A stretch of DNA of 64,000 nucleotides from Alistipes montrealensis. GTDB taxonomy: Bacteria; Bacteroidota; Bacteroidia; Bacteroidales; Rikenellaceae. The stretch spans positions 240,769-304,768 of the forward strand of contig NZ_JAGYXY010000002.1 of NCBI RefSeq assembly GCF_018362775.1, read 5' to 3'. The position numbers and the translations under genes are program-made. The notes under the pieces were generated by a model that did not search any database, was not told the origin of the DNA, and worked only from the letters and a program-made list of their open reading frames with translations. Positions 50,640 to 59,549 of this stretch are shown here, piece by piece; within the stretch, counting starts at the first letter, position 1; every line of letters begins with the position of its first letter.

Positions 50640-51665
50640 ATGTTCCGCTTCGCAAATCCGCAATATCTCTGGCTCCTGCTGGCCGTCCCGGTGCTCATCG
50701 CGCTCTATTGGCTGGCCGCACGCAACCGCCGCAAGCGGCTCGCGCGTTTCGGCCATCCGGGCATCCTGGAAGAGCTGATGCCCGAAGTATCGACCGGGCG
50801 CATCGCCTTCAAGTTCATCCTTTTCTGCGGCGCCGTGACGCTGGTCGTGCTGGCTGCGGCGCGCCCGCAATTCGGTTCGAAACTCCGCGAGGAGAAAGCC
50901 CGGGGCATCGAAATGATGCTCACGGTCGATGTCTCGAACTCGATGCTGGCCGAAGATTTTCAGCCCAACCGCCTCGAACGGACCAAATACGCCATCGGCA
51001 AACTCTTCGAGGGGTTGCAGCAAGACCGCGTGGGCCTGGTCGTCTTCGCCGGAGAACCCAAGGTCCAACTGCCGATCACTTCGGACTACCGCATGGCGCG
51101 GGCCTTCGCGCGGCGAATCGACCCGTCGCTGGTGTCGGTGCAGGGCACGGCGATCGGCAAGGCCCTAGAACAGGCCCTGCTGTCGTTCTCGGGCGAGACG
51201 GAGCAGAGCCACGGCCGCGTAATCATCCTGATCACCGACGGTGAGAACCACGACGACGACGCTATCGCCGTCGCCGAACGCGCCGCCCAGATGGGCGTCA
51301 AAATCTTCACCATCGGTATCGGCACGCCCGAAGGCGCCCCGATTCAGATCGGCGGCGAGTTCATTAAGGACGAGAACGGCGAAATGGTCGTCTCGAAACT
51401 GGGCGAAGAGATGCTGGCCAAGATCGCCGACATTACGGGCGGCGTTTATGTCCGTTCGTCGAAGCAGTCGATCGGCCTCGAAGAGGTCGTCAAGGCAATC
51501 AACGAGATGGAGCAGACCGAACTTTCGATGGTCCGCTTCGAGGAGTTCAACGAACAGTACCAATACCTGCTCATCGCCGCACTGATCCTGCTGCTGCTGG
51601 AATTCGTCGTGCTCGACCGCCGCAACCCGCTGCTGGCACACCTGAACATTTTCCGCGAGAAATAG
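50640..51665 (+). CDS. batB: BatB-like von Willebrand factor A membrane protein
   Basis: 341-aa inner-membrane protein homologous to BatA. Start at the ATG (MFRFANPQYLWLLLAVPVLIALYWL) 13 bp after batA; an in-frame TTG six bases earlier is less likely. Two N-terminal spans, a VWA domain with intact MIDAS (MMLTVDVSNSMLAEDF, VQGTAIGKALEQALL, LITDGENHDDDA), and a C-terminal span (YQYLLIAALILLLLEFVVL) are present. It is the last bat gene here: no full BatD and no BatE follow, and the next gene is an aldehyde dehydrogenase with its own leader. Confidence 0.94.
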   Translation: MFRFANPQYLWLLLAVPVLIALYWLAARNRRKRLARFGHPGILEELMPEVSTGRIAFKFILFCGAVTLVVLAAARPQFGSKLREEKARGIEMMLTVDVSNSMLAEDFQPNRLERTKYAIGKLFEGLQQDRVGLVVFAGEPKVQLPITSDYRMARAFARRIDPSLVSVQGTAIGKALEQALLSFSGETEQSHGRVIILITDGENHDDDAIAVAERAAQMGVKIFTIGIGTPEGAPIQIGGEFIKDENGEMVVSKLGEEMLAKIADITGGVYVRSSKQSIGLEEVVKAINEMEQTELSMVRFEEFNEQYQYLLIAALILLLLEFVVLDRRNPLLAHLNIFREK

Positions 51666-51795
51666 CCGCTCCGCCGAGTGTGGCAGCGGCTTTGCAACGG
51701 TGCGGGAAAGCCCGCAGCCAACAGGATTTCAGCGAGGCCACAACCTCGCAGGTTATCCGATTGCGGTTCGCCGGACCACGTTATATATACTGCCT

Positions 51796-53178
51796 ATGCC
51801 CCTCGAAAACACCCCTGCCGCACGCATTTCGGCCCTTGCCGCGGCCCAGAAAGCCTATTTCCGCTCGGGAGCGACGCTTCCCGAAGCCTTCCGCCGCACG
51901 ATGCTCCGGCGTTTCGAAGCGGCCCTTGTCAACTGGGAAAAACGCCTCTGCGACGCCCTGTGGACAGACTTGCGTAAATCCCCCGAAGAGGCCTATCTTA
52001 CCGAAATCAGCATTGTCCGGAGTGAAATCCGCAGCCACCTGCGCCACCTCGGCAAATGGATGCGCCCCGAGCCGCGCCCCACGCCGCTCAAACTCCTGCC
52101 GTCGAAAAGCCGGATCGTCAGCGAGCCCCTCGGGCAGGCGCTCATCGTCGCACCGTGGAACTATCCCGTGCAACTGCTGCTGAACCCGCTGGTCGGGGCC
52201 ATCTCGGCCGGCTGCACCGCCCTGCTGAAACCTTCGCCTTATACGCCCCACGTCGCAAAGACGATCGAAGGGCTCGTCGCCGAAATTTTCGACGAACAAT
52301 ACGTCGCCGTCGTGCAGGGCGACCGGGATGTGAACACCCGGTTGTTCGACCTGCGCTGGGACGTGATCTTTTTCACGGGAAGCCCTGCGCTGGGACGGAT
52401 CGTCATGGCCGCAGCCGCGAAAAACCTGACGCCCGTCGTGCTGGAACTGGGCGGTAAAAGTCCCTGCATCGTCGACCGCGGGGCCGACATCGCAACCGCC
52501 GCGCGCCGCATCGCCTGGGGCAAAACCCTCAACGCCGGGCAAACCTGCATTGCACCCGACTATTTGTTGATCCACCGTTCGCTGCAAGACCAATTCACGC
52601 AAGCGTTCGCCCGTGCCCTGCGGGAACTCCACGGCGACGATGCGCAGCAAAGCCCCTGTTACGTCCGGCTGGTCAACGACCGCGCCTTCGAACGCGTGGC
52701 GGGCTACCTCCTGCAGGGAAAAATCCGGATCGGTGGCCGCACGGACGCTGCCGACCGCTACATCGAACCGACACTGCTCACCGACACGGACCCCGCATCG
52801 CCCGTGATGCAGGAGGAGATTTTCGGCCCCGTGCTGCCGATGATTCCCTTCGACGACACCGACGAAGCCGTAGCCTTCGTCAACGACCGCGAAAAACCGC
52901 TGGCGCTCTACTACTTCGGGCCGGAGGAAACGGGCCGCAAAGTCCTGCTGCACACCTCCTCGGGCGGAGCGTGCCTCAACGACGTGATCATGCACATCGC
53001 CAACGACAACCTGCCTTTCGGCGGCGTGGGCAACTCGGGCATGGGCCGTTACCACGGGCGCGACAGTTTCGACACATTCTCCCACCGCCGGGCTGTCGTC
53101 TCGTCGCCGAAGCGCCTCGACCTGCCGTTCCGCTATCCGCCCTACAAAGGATTCCGGTGGATCAAAAAGATCTTGTAA
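51796..53178 (+). CDS. NAD(P)-dependent aldehyde dehydrogenase
   Basis: 460-aa cytoplasmic enzyme oxidising an aldehyde to the acid. The ATG at 51796 was used; the in-frame extension upstream has no homologous character. It belongs to the short class-3-like group without a long N-terminal arm: APWNYPVQLLLNPLVGAIS (NAD-binding and catalytic Asn), ELGGKSPCIV (general-base Glu), NAGQTCIAPDY (nucleophile Cys), and EIFGPVLPMIPFD. The C-terminal DLPFRYPPYKGFRWIKKIL is typical of the fatty-aldehyde or class-3 type. It is monocistronic between batB and the RNase P RNA gene. The 130 bp upstream contains a short hairpin (51697-51712) without a T run and no clear promoter. Confidence 0.92.
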   Translation: MPLENTPAARISALAAAQKAYFRSGATLPEAFRRTMLRRFEAALVNWEKRLCDALWTDLRKSPEEAYLTEISIVRSEIRSHLRHLGKWMRPEPRPTPLKLLPSKSRIVSEPLGQALIVAPWNYPVQLLLNPLVGAISAGCTALLKPSPYTPHVAKTIEGLVAEIFDEQYVAVVQGDRDVNTRLFDLRWDVIFFTGSPALGRIVMAAAAKNLTPVVLELGGKSPCIVDRGADIATAARRIAWGKTLNAGQTCIAPDYLLIHRSLQDQFTQAFARALRELHGDDAQQSPCYVRLVNDRAFERVAGYLLQGKIRIGGRTDAADRYIEPTLLTDTDPASPVMQEEIFGPVLPMIPFDDTDEAVAFVNDREKPLALYYFGPEETGRKVLLHTSSGGACLNDVIMHIANDNLPFGGVGNSGMGRYHGRDSFDTFSHRRAVVSSPKRLDLPFRYPPYKGFRWIKKIL

Positions 53179-53212
53179 AAACGGCCCCGCATGATTCCGT
53201 CCTGCCGCCTGC

Positions 53213-53251
53213 AATTTTTAATTCTTAATTTTTAATTCTTAATTTTTAATT
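53213..53251. repeat. AT-rich 14-bp tandem repeat (2.8 copies) before RNase P RNA
   Basis: 39 bp made of the unit AATTTTTAATTCTT repeated two full times plus 11 bases. The same unit builds the inverted repeats around the four-helix-bundle gene at 49.2-49.6 kb. It supplies the -33 region of the RNase P RNA promoter. Confidence 0.8.
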
Positions 53252-53262
53252 CCCTACCTTTG
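53231..53262 (+). promoter_or_regulatory. Promoter of RNase P RNA
   Basis: TTTA (53231-53234) lies 20 nt before a perfect TACCTTTG -7 box (53255-53262). The RNA begins a few bases later. Confidence 0.65.
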
Positions 53263-53264
53263 CT

Positions 53265-53626
53265 GCGCAGGTCCGCTCTGTCGCTGCCGGCCCCAGGCCG
53301 GGAGAGGAAAGTCCGGGCAACACAGAGCGCCACGCAGGCTAACGACCTGACAGCCGTGAGGTTGTGGTAGCGTAACAGAAAACGACCGCCCGCAGCAAAC
53401 TGCGGGTAAGGGTGAAAAGGCGGGGTAAGAGCCCACCGCGGGGACAGCAATGTCGCCCGGCAGTACGTCCCGTGGGTTGCAAGACCGTGTATACCGGCAA
53501 TTAAGGGTTGCTCGCCCGATGCCGGGGGGTAGGTTGCTCGAGACGGCAGGAGACTGCCGTCCTAGATAAATGACAGGGACCCGGGGTTCGCCCCGGGGAC
53601 AGAACCCGGCTTACAGGACCTGCACG
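53265..53626 (+). ncRNA. rnpB: RNase P RNA, bacterial type A
   Basis: Catalytic RNA that removes 5' leaders from pre-tRNAs. The two ends pair (GCAGGTCC at 53267-53274 with GGACCTGC at 53616-53623, helix P1). Universally conserved blocks are present in order: GAGGAAAGTCCGGGC, AACAGAAAACGACCGCCC, GGTAAGGGTGAAAAGG, GGTAAGAGCCCACCG, AGATAAATGACAG and ACAGAACCCGGCTTACAGG. Length (about 360 nt) fits type A. Exact ends are estimated from helix P1. A promoter lies directly before it and a terminator directly after it. Confidence 0.97.
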
Positions 53627-53631
53627 TACGG

Positions 53632-53665
53632 AGGTGTCGCATTACTGCGACACCTTCCTGTTTTT
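53632..53665 (+). terminator. Rho-independent terminator of RNase P RNA
   Basis: Perfect 10-bp stem (53632-53641 with 53646-53655), 4-nt loop, followed by TCCTG and five T. It starts a few bases after the end of RNase P RNA. Confidence 0.85.
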
Positions 53666-53739
53666 ACGGGAGCGCCCTGCGGCAACATTGGGCAGCCGAA
53701 TCCCCCGGGCTGGCACTTTTTTTGAACCCGCCACGCCGG

Positions 53740-55179
53740 ATGACGACTCTCGGCGAACATATCCGGCAGGGCAGCAGCTACAAATGGTGGATTCTGGGCA
53801 TGATCATGCTCGGGACCTTCATGGCCGTGCTGGACGTTACGGTGGTCAACGTCGGGCTTCCGGCCATTATGTCGGCCTTCCACATCGGCATCTCCTCGGC
53901 CGAATGGGTCATCACGGCCTACATGATCACCATGACCGTCATGCTGCCTTCGGCGGGCTGGTTCGCCGACCGTTTCGGCAACAAACGTGTTTACATCCTC
54001 GGAATGGTGCTCTTCACGCTGGGTTCGTGGCTCTGCGGAAAAGCCCCGAGCGACACGTTCCTCATCGCCTCACGGGCTTTGCAGGGATTCGGCAGCGGCA
54101 TCATCCAGGCGCTCGGCCTGGCCATCGTCACCCGCGAATTCAAACCCGAAGAGCGGGGCCTCGCGCTGGGCCTCTGGTCGATGGCCGCCGCGGCTTCGAT
54201 CTCGTTCGGTCCGCTGCTGGGCGGCTACCTCGTCGACGATTACAGTTGGCACAAGATTTTCGACGTGAACGTTCCGGTGGGACTTGCGGCGATCCTGCTC
54301 TCGGTATTCATCCAGAAAGAGTGGCGGAGCGGCGTACGCCACCCCTTCGACTGGAAAGGATTCGCGGGCATCGTCCTGTTCATGCCGCTGACGATCTACG
54401 CACTCGCCCGCGGCAATTCGCCCACCAACCACGACGGCTGGTCGGCTCCCGAAATCGTGGCCTGCTTTACGGTGGCGGCCGCGGCGTTCGTCTTCTTCAT
54501 CGTCACGGAACTGCGCAGCCCGGCGCCCCTGCTGCAAATCCGGCTGCTGGCCGAACGGAATTTCGGCATTTCGATGGCCGTGCTGACGCTTTTCGCCGTC
54601 GGGATGCTCGGGGGAACCTACCTGCTGCCGTTGTACATGCAGCGCGGACTGGGATACACGGCACTGATGGCCGGCAGTGTTTTCCTGCCCGTAGGACTTA
54701 TCCAGGGGGTACTTTCGACCGTCTCGGGTTACCTGACGCGCTACATCAAGCCCCTGTTGCTGGTCGTTGCGGGCATCCTGGTCATGGCCCTGAGTTTCTG
54801 GCTCGCAAGCCGCTTCACGCTCCACACCACCCACAGCCACATCCTGCTGGTCCTCTACCTGCGCGGCTTCGGCATGGGTCTCACGTTCGCACCGCTCAAC
54901 CTCTTTTCACTCAAGAACCTCACCCAGCAGGATATGGCCGCGGCGGCCGGCATTTCGAACAGCATCAAACAACTCGCAGGCAGTTTCGGCATCGCCGTCC
55001 TCACGGCGATCCTCGCAACCCGCACAGCCTACCACACGGCACACGAAACGCTTCCGGCGGCCCAGACTTACGTCGAAGGGGTCACCGACGCACTCTCGGT
55101 CGTGGTATGGCTCACCCTCGCATCGGCCGTGCCGCTCGTGTGGGTGCTCCTGAAACGGAAAAAACAGGTGAAAAACTGA
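53740..55179 (+). CDS. DHA2/EmrB-family MFS drug-efflux permease
   Basis: 479-aa inner-membrane proton-driven exporter with about 14 membrane segments. The ATG at 53740 (MTTLGEHIRQ) was preferred to an in-frame TTG 18 bases earlier. Motif D (LGTFMAVLDVTVVNVGLPAIM), motif A (GWFADRFGNKRVYI) and motif C-like LGLWSMAAAASISFGPLLGGYLVDDYSW are conserved for the EmrB/QacA group. DHA2 pumps remove hydrophobic drugs, bile salts or dyes. No membrane-fusion (EmrA) or outer-membrane (TolC) partner lies nearby, so it may work alone or with distant partners. Confidence 0.93.
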   Translation: MTTLGEHIRQGSSYKWWILGMIMLGTFMAVLDVTVVNVGLPAIMSAFHIGISSAEWVITAYMITMTVMLPSAGWFADRFGNKRVYILGMVLFTLGSWLCGKAPSDTFLIASRALQGFGSGIIQALGLAIVTREFKPEERGLALGLWSMAAAASISFGPLLGGYLVDDYSWHKIFDVNVPVGLAAILLSVFIQKEWRSGVRHPFDWKGFAGIVLFMPLTIYALARGNSPTNHDGWSAPEIVACFTVAAAAFVFFIVTELRSPAPLLQIRLLAERNFGISMAVLTLFAVGMLGGTYLLPLYMQRGLGYTALMAGSVFLPVGLIQGVLSTVSGYLTRYIKPLLLVVAGILVMALSFWLASRFTLHTTHSHILLVLYLRGFGMGLTFAPLNLFSLKNLTQQDMAAAAGISNSIKQLAGSFGIAVLTAILATRTAYHTAHETLPAAQTYVEGVTDALSVVVWLTLASAVPLVWVLLKRKKQVKN

Positions 55180-55189
55180 TCCCGGGCAG

Positions 55190-56452
55190 CTACATCAGCC
55201 CCATCCGCTTGCGGGCGAACTGCATGACCCACGCCGGGGACTGCTCGCGCGCCAGCATGTCGCGCATGTATTCCATATAGGGTTCCGAATGGCGGAACCA
55301 ATGCTGCAAACCCTCGCAGAGCGAGTTCTTGCGGCATCCGTCGGAGCCCGTCTCGAAGCGGTGCTTCGGACACTCGCCCCGGCAGGCGAAGTAGTATTTG
55401 CAGCGCAGGCATTCGCCCGGAAGGGCGTTGCGTTTCGCCAGCCCGAAGTCGCGGCGTTTTCGGGTCCGGTAAATCTCCGTCAGCGAGGTCTCAGCAATGT
55501 TGCCCAACTTGTATTCGGGATAAACGAAATGGTCGCACGAATAAACGTCACCGTTGTGTTCGACCACCAGCGCATCGCCGCACGTCTCGCCCATCGAGCA
55601 GACGCCCGGGGGCACGCCGCACCACTGGGCCAGCGTCGCGTCGAACATCTGTACGAATATGCGCCCCACATCGCTCACCACCCATACGTCGAACACGTCA
55701 CACAGGAACTCGCCGTAGCCTTTGGCCGTCACCGACCATTCGGCCAGCCGCGCGCCCTCGCGGTCGGGCGAGACGATCAGCGGACGGTGGAAGCCCGGCT
55801 TGTCGACGACGTGCTCCACGGCAGGCAAAAACTGCATGTACTTGCTGTGCACCGTATCGCGGAAAAAGCGGTAAATCTCGCCGCCGCGGCCTTCGCACAA
55901 CTTGTTCACGACACTCAGCGTATTATACTCCACGCCGCTGCGCTGGAACATCCCGATCGTCTGCATCACGCATTCGAAGGTGGGTTTGCCGCCTTTGGTC
56001 AGGCGGAACGTGTCGTGGATGTCCTGCGGTCCGTCGAGCGAAATCCCGACCAGGAAGTTGTTTCCGGCGAACAGGTCGCACCACTCCTCATCGACCAGCG
56101 TGCCGTTGGTCTGGAGGATGTTTTCGATCTTCTTTCCGTCGGCGTATTTCTCCTGGAAAGCCATCGCCCGGCGGTAAAAATCCACGCCCAGCAGCAGCGG
56201 TTCGCCGCCGTGCCAGCAGAACTGCACCACTTCGACCTCGTTGGCCTCGATGTATTGTTTGACGTAAAGTTCCAGTAATTCATCGCTCATCACGGCCTGC
56301 TTGCCGCCGTACTGGACGGCTTTGTCCAAGTAATAGCAGTAGTGGCAGTCGAGGTTGCAGGCCGAACCGGCGGGCTTGAGCATCGTCGAAAAGGCCACAG
56401 GGCCCGCCTGTTTCTCCGCATCGCGGAAGGTAAAGATATCTTTGTTCTTCAT
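55190..56452 (-). CDS. Anaerobic sulfatase-maturating-type radical SAM enzyme
   Basis: 420-aa enzyme. ATG at 56452 chosen (an upstream in-frame ATG at 56494 adds an unrelated 14-residue tail). The radical SAM cluster motif is CNLDCHYC (Cys 32, 36, 39), followed by the family-typical FCWHGGEPLLLG and SLDGPQDIHDTFR. The SPASM region has Cys-rich blocks (GVCSMGETCGDALVVEHNGDVYSCDHF; CLRCKYYFACRGECPKHRF) for two auxiliary Fe-S clusters. These enzymes oxidise the active-site Cys or Ser of type I sulfatases to formylglycine. No sulfatase is encoded in the window, so it presumably serves sulfatases elsewhere in the genome. It is divergent from the outer-membrane protein gene. Confidence 0.92.
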   Translation of the reverse strand: MKNKDIFTFRDAEKQAGPVAFSTMLKPAGSACNLDCHYCYYLDKAVQYGGKQAVMSDELLELYVKQYIEANEVEVVQFCWHGGEPLLLGVDFYRRAMAFQEKYADGKKIENILQTNGTLVDEEWCDLFAGNNFLVGISLDGPQDIHDTFRLTKGGKPTFECVMQTIGMFQRSGVEYNTLSVVNKLCEGRGGEIYRFFRDTVHSKYMQFLPAVEHVVDKPGFHRPLIVSPDREGARLAEWSVTAKGYGEFLCDVFDVWVVSDVGRIFVQMFDATLAQWCGVPPGVCSMGETCGDALVVEHNGDVYSCDHFVYPEYKLGNIAETSLTEIYRTRKRRDFGLAKRNALPGECLRCKYYFACRGECPKHRFETGSDGCRKNSLCEGLQHWFRHSEPYMEYMRDMLAREQSPAWVMQFARKRMGLM

Positions 56453-56503
56453 GTGAGATTCCCGGTTTACGGACAAAACGAACGTCGCCCGCAATTATTT
56501 TGA

Positions 56504-56511
56504 CAAATATA
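56504..56511 (-). promoter_or_regulatory. -7 box (TATATTTG) of the sulfatase-maturase gene
   Basis: Perfect TAnnTTTG on the - strand, 51 bp before the ATG at 56452, in the 196-bp divergent gap. No clear -33 element at 19-21 nt. For the + strand gene the only candidate is a TATCTTTA at 56619-56626. Confidence 0.5.
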
Positions 56512-56648
56512 GTGAAAGGCAGAGGCAATCGGGAATATTTTCTGGTCAAAAACAGCCGACACGTATCCCATTATGCTAAAATATCCCTGAAAAGAGCGTA
56601 TGAAAGGCGCAAAACCATTATCTTTATCCGCCGAATCCCCTTCATCCG

Positions 56649-59477
56649 ATGAACCCGAGAAAAGCGCTGCTCAACCTGCTGTTCCTGCTCTGCGCCGCGA
56701 CCGCCGCGGCACAATCCGCAGGAGTGCGTTTCCGCATTGCCGACCGCATCACGCGCGAAGCGGTCGTGGGGGCCGTAGCCGAACTGCGCAGCCGCACGGA
56801 CACCGCGGCGACGCCTTTCTATACCACCTCGGACATCGAAGGCCGCGGCACATTCCCCCGCGTGCCGCGCGGCGACTACCGCCTCACGGTCACCTCGCTG
56901 GGGTACGACTCGCTGCACCGCGACCTGCGGGTCGGCACGGCGGCCGTCCTTCTCGACTCGCTGTGGCTCACGCCCCGCGCCGAAGCCATCGACCAGGTGA
57001 CCGTCGAAGCGCCTGCGCTGCGTTCGTCCGTACGCGGCGACACGCTCTCCTACCGCGCCTCGGCCTACAAGGTTTCGTTCGGGTCGGACGCCGAGTCGCT
57101 GATCTCGAAAATGCCCGGCCTGGAGGTCGCCGACGGCGGTATCGAGGCACAGGGCCGCACCGTGCGGCGGGTCTACGTCGACGGACGCGAATTTTTCGGC
57201 AACGACGTGATGTCGGCCATCCGCAACATCCCGGCCGACATGATCGAAAGCATCGACATCTACAACTCGCAGAGCGACCAGTCGGAATTTACGGGCGTGG
57301 ACACCGGCGAAGGATACACGTCGCTCAACATCGTAACGCTCCCCGACAAGCGGCGGGGCGCTTTCGGACGCCTCTACGGAGCCTACGGCATCCCCGACAA
57401 ATACATCGGCGGCGGCAACGTCAACATTTTCGACAACGACCGCCGCATCTCGGTGATCGGACTGGCGAACAACATCAGCCGCCAGAATTTCTCGTTCGAG
57501 GACATCCTCGGCACGACCGACCGGTCGGGCAAGTCTTCAAGCAACAATTTCATGGTCCGCCCCTTAGACGGCATCTCGGCCGTGCAGGCCATCGGCGTCA
57601 ATTACAGCGACGACTGGGGCAAAAAGGGCAAGGCCACGGCCAGCTATTTCTTCAACCGCACCGACAACCACAACACCAGCCTGAGCGACCGGCAGACCTT
57701 CACTTCGACGGATAAACTGGTGCTCTACAACGACGAGAACAACTCCAGGACGCTCAATCTCAACCACCGTTTCAACGCGCGCGTCGACTACAAATTCTCC
57801 GACCGCCATTCGATGATGATGCGCACCTCGTTCAGCCTGCAGGACAACAACTACCGCAACGAACTGCGAAGCCGCACCGACAACAAATTCTCCGACGACG
57901 ACATCCGCTTCGTCAACCGCCGCCGCAACTTCGGCCACAACAACAGCGACGGATACAACGTCTCGAACTACCTGCTCTACCGCTACCGCCTGCCGGGAAA
58001 AACGTCGCACAACCTCACCGTCGGCGTCGGGGGAACCTACCGCAGCTACGGCCAGCTGAGCCGCCCGCGGCAGTACACCTTCCGCGACCCCGACAACATC
58101 GAGTGCGACACGGCGGATTACTCCTCGCGCAACATTACGCGCACCGACCGCGACCAGCCGGGCTACGACCTCAACGGCAACGTGAGCTACACCCGTTCGC
58201 TCTCGAAACGCTCGCGCCTGAGCTTCGAATACCGCATCAACTACACCGATAACAGCGTCGAGCGCAACACGTTCGTACTCACCAAAGAGAATGTTTTTCC
58301 CGACGAACGCAATCCGAAGCAGTCGACCGAATACGACTATGCCTACCTGACCCACCGCATCGGCAGCACCTATCAGTATTATTTCAAAAAGACGAAAGTC
58401 GCAGCGACGCTCTACTACCAGCATGCGGGATTCAGCAGCGACTATGTTTTCCCCTATGACCGGAAAACCGAAACATCGTTCGACAACCTCACGTACAGCG
58501 TGGTGGCGAACGTCAATATCAACCGAAACAACACCCTGAAATTCAACGCTTCGGGGCGCACGTCGAATCCCCGCGCCACCGACCTGCAGGACATCGTCAA
58601 CACCACCAACCGCCAGAACGTCTTTGCTGGAAACCCCGGCCTCGATCCGGTCTATACCCATCGTCTTTCGGGCCAGTACATCCGCGCCAATCCCGCCAAG
58701 GGGCGCACCTTCACGGTCTCGGCTGAGTTCGCGGCAAGCCCCAACACCATCACCGACTCGCTGGTGATCGACTCCCCGGACTTCGTCATCGACGACGAGG
58801 GAACGCTCCTCGGCGAAGGCAACCAGTACACCAAGCCGGTCAACCTCGCGGGCTTATGGAGCCTGCGCGCCAGCGTCAACTACGGCATGCCCGTCCGGTG
58901 GCTGCGCTCGAACCTCAACTTCCGGGCGGGGGTCTCGACGGGCCGCATCCCGAGTATCATCAACGGCGAACGCAACGAGCTGAACAACAACGTCTATAAC
59001 GCCGGACTGACCCTCGGGAGCAACATCTCCGAATCGGTGGACTTCCGCCTGAGCTACACGGGACGCTACAACGCGAGCAAAAGTTCGTCGCAGGTCCGCA
59101 CGCTCGACAACACCTATTTCAGCCAGTCGGCCAAAGCCGAAACGACGTTCGTGGTCTGGAAGCGCCTCGTCGTGCGCGCCAACGCCGACTACAACTATTA
59201 TAAGGGAATCACCGATACGTTCCTCGAAGAACGCCTGATCTGCAACGCAATGCTCGGCGTCAAACTCTTCCGCAACTGTTTGGGCGAAGCGAGCGTCGGC
59301 GTGAACGACATCCTCGACCAGAACGGAACCACCTTCCGCCGTACGGTGACGGGCACAACGCTGCGCAACGTCACCAACTTGGGCATCGGCCGCTACGTAT
59401 CGTTTCAGTTCACCTATAACCTGCGCCTTTTCCGCCGCCAGCACAACGCCGTAATAGAGGCAATGCAGGAAAAGTAA
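56649..59477 (+). CDS. Outer-membrane beta-barrel protein, TonB-receptor-like (OMP_b-brl_3 type)
   Basis: 942-aa predicted outer-membrane protein. A signal peptide (ending AAAQ) precedes a CarboxypepD_reg-like domain (FRIADRITREAVVGAVAELR), a plug-like segment (LISKMPGLEVADGGIEAQGRTVRRVYVDGREFFGND, then AIRNIPADMIESIDIYN) and a long barrel with alternating Asn/Asp/Arg-rich strands. It lacks a SusD partner, and the plug is shorter than in SusC, so it fits the family of barrel proteins of unclear cargo common in Bacteroidetes (including candidates for metal or peptide uptake). It ends about 70 bp before the GH97 gene on the same strand, separated by a T-rich gap. Confidence 0.88.
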   Translation: MNPRKALLNLLFLLCAATAAAQSAGVRFRIADRITREAVVGAVAELRSRTDTAATPFYTTSDIEGRGTFPRVPRGDYRLTVTSLGYDSLHRDLRVGTAAVLLDSLWLTPRAEAIDQVTVEAPALRSSVRGDTLSYRASAYKVSFGSDAESLISKMPGLEVADGGIEAQGRTVRRVYVDGREFFGNDVMSAIRNIPADMIESIDIYNSQSDQSEFTGVDTGEGYTSLNIVTLPDKRRGAFGRLYGAYGIPDKYIGGGNVNIFDNDRRISVIGLANNISRQNFSFEDILGTTDRSGKSSSNNFMVRPLDGISAVQAIGVNYSDDWGKKGKATASYFFNRTDNHNTSLSDRQTFTSTDKLVLYNDENNSRTLNLNHRFNARVDYKFSDRHSMMMRTSFSLQDNNYRNELRSRTDNKFSDDDIRFVNRRRNFGHNNSDGYNVSNYLLYRYRLPGKTSHNLTVGVGGTYRSYGQLSRPRQYTFRDPDNIECDTADYSSRNITRTDRDQPGYDLNGNVSYTRSLSKRSRLSFEYRINYTDNSVERNTFVLTKENVFPDERNPKQSTEYDYAYLTHRIGSTYQYYFKKTKVAATLYYQHAGFSSDYVFPYDRKTETSFDNLTYSVVANVNINRNNTLKFNASGRTSNPRATDLQDIVNTTNRQNVFAGNPGLDPVYTHRLSGQYIRANPAKGRTFTVSAEFAASPNTITDSLVIDSPDFVIDDEGTLLGEGNQYTKPVNLAGLWSLRASVNYGMPVRWLRSNLNFRAGVSTGRIPSIINGERNELNNNVYNAGLTLGSNISESVDFRLSYTGRYNASKSSSQVRTLDNTYFSQSAKAETTFVVWKRLVVRANADYNYYKGITDTFLEERLICNAMLGVKLFRNCLGEASVGVNDILDQNGTTFRRTVTGTTLRNVTNLGIGRYVSFQFTYNLRLFRRQHNAVIEAMQEK

Positions 59478-59549
59478 GCGATTTTTTTTCGAAGCGCCGG
59501 TTATTCGCAGTTTTTTCACTATTTTCGTACCCAAACCCAATAATCTATT

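Noticed and set aside
55190..56452. Linking the sulfatase-maturase to a local sulfated-glycan PUL
   Set aside because: No sulfatase gene with the C/S-x-P-x-R motif was found in the window.
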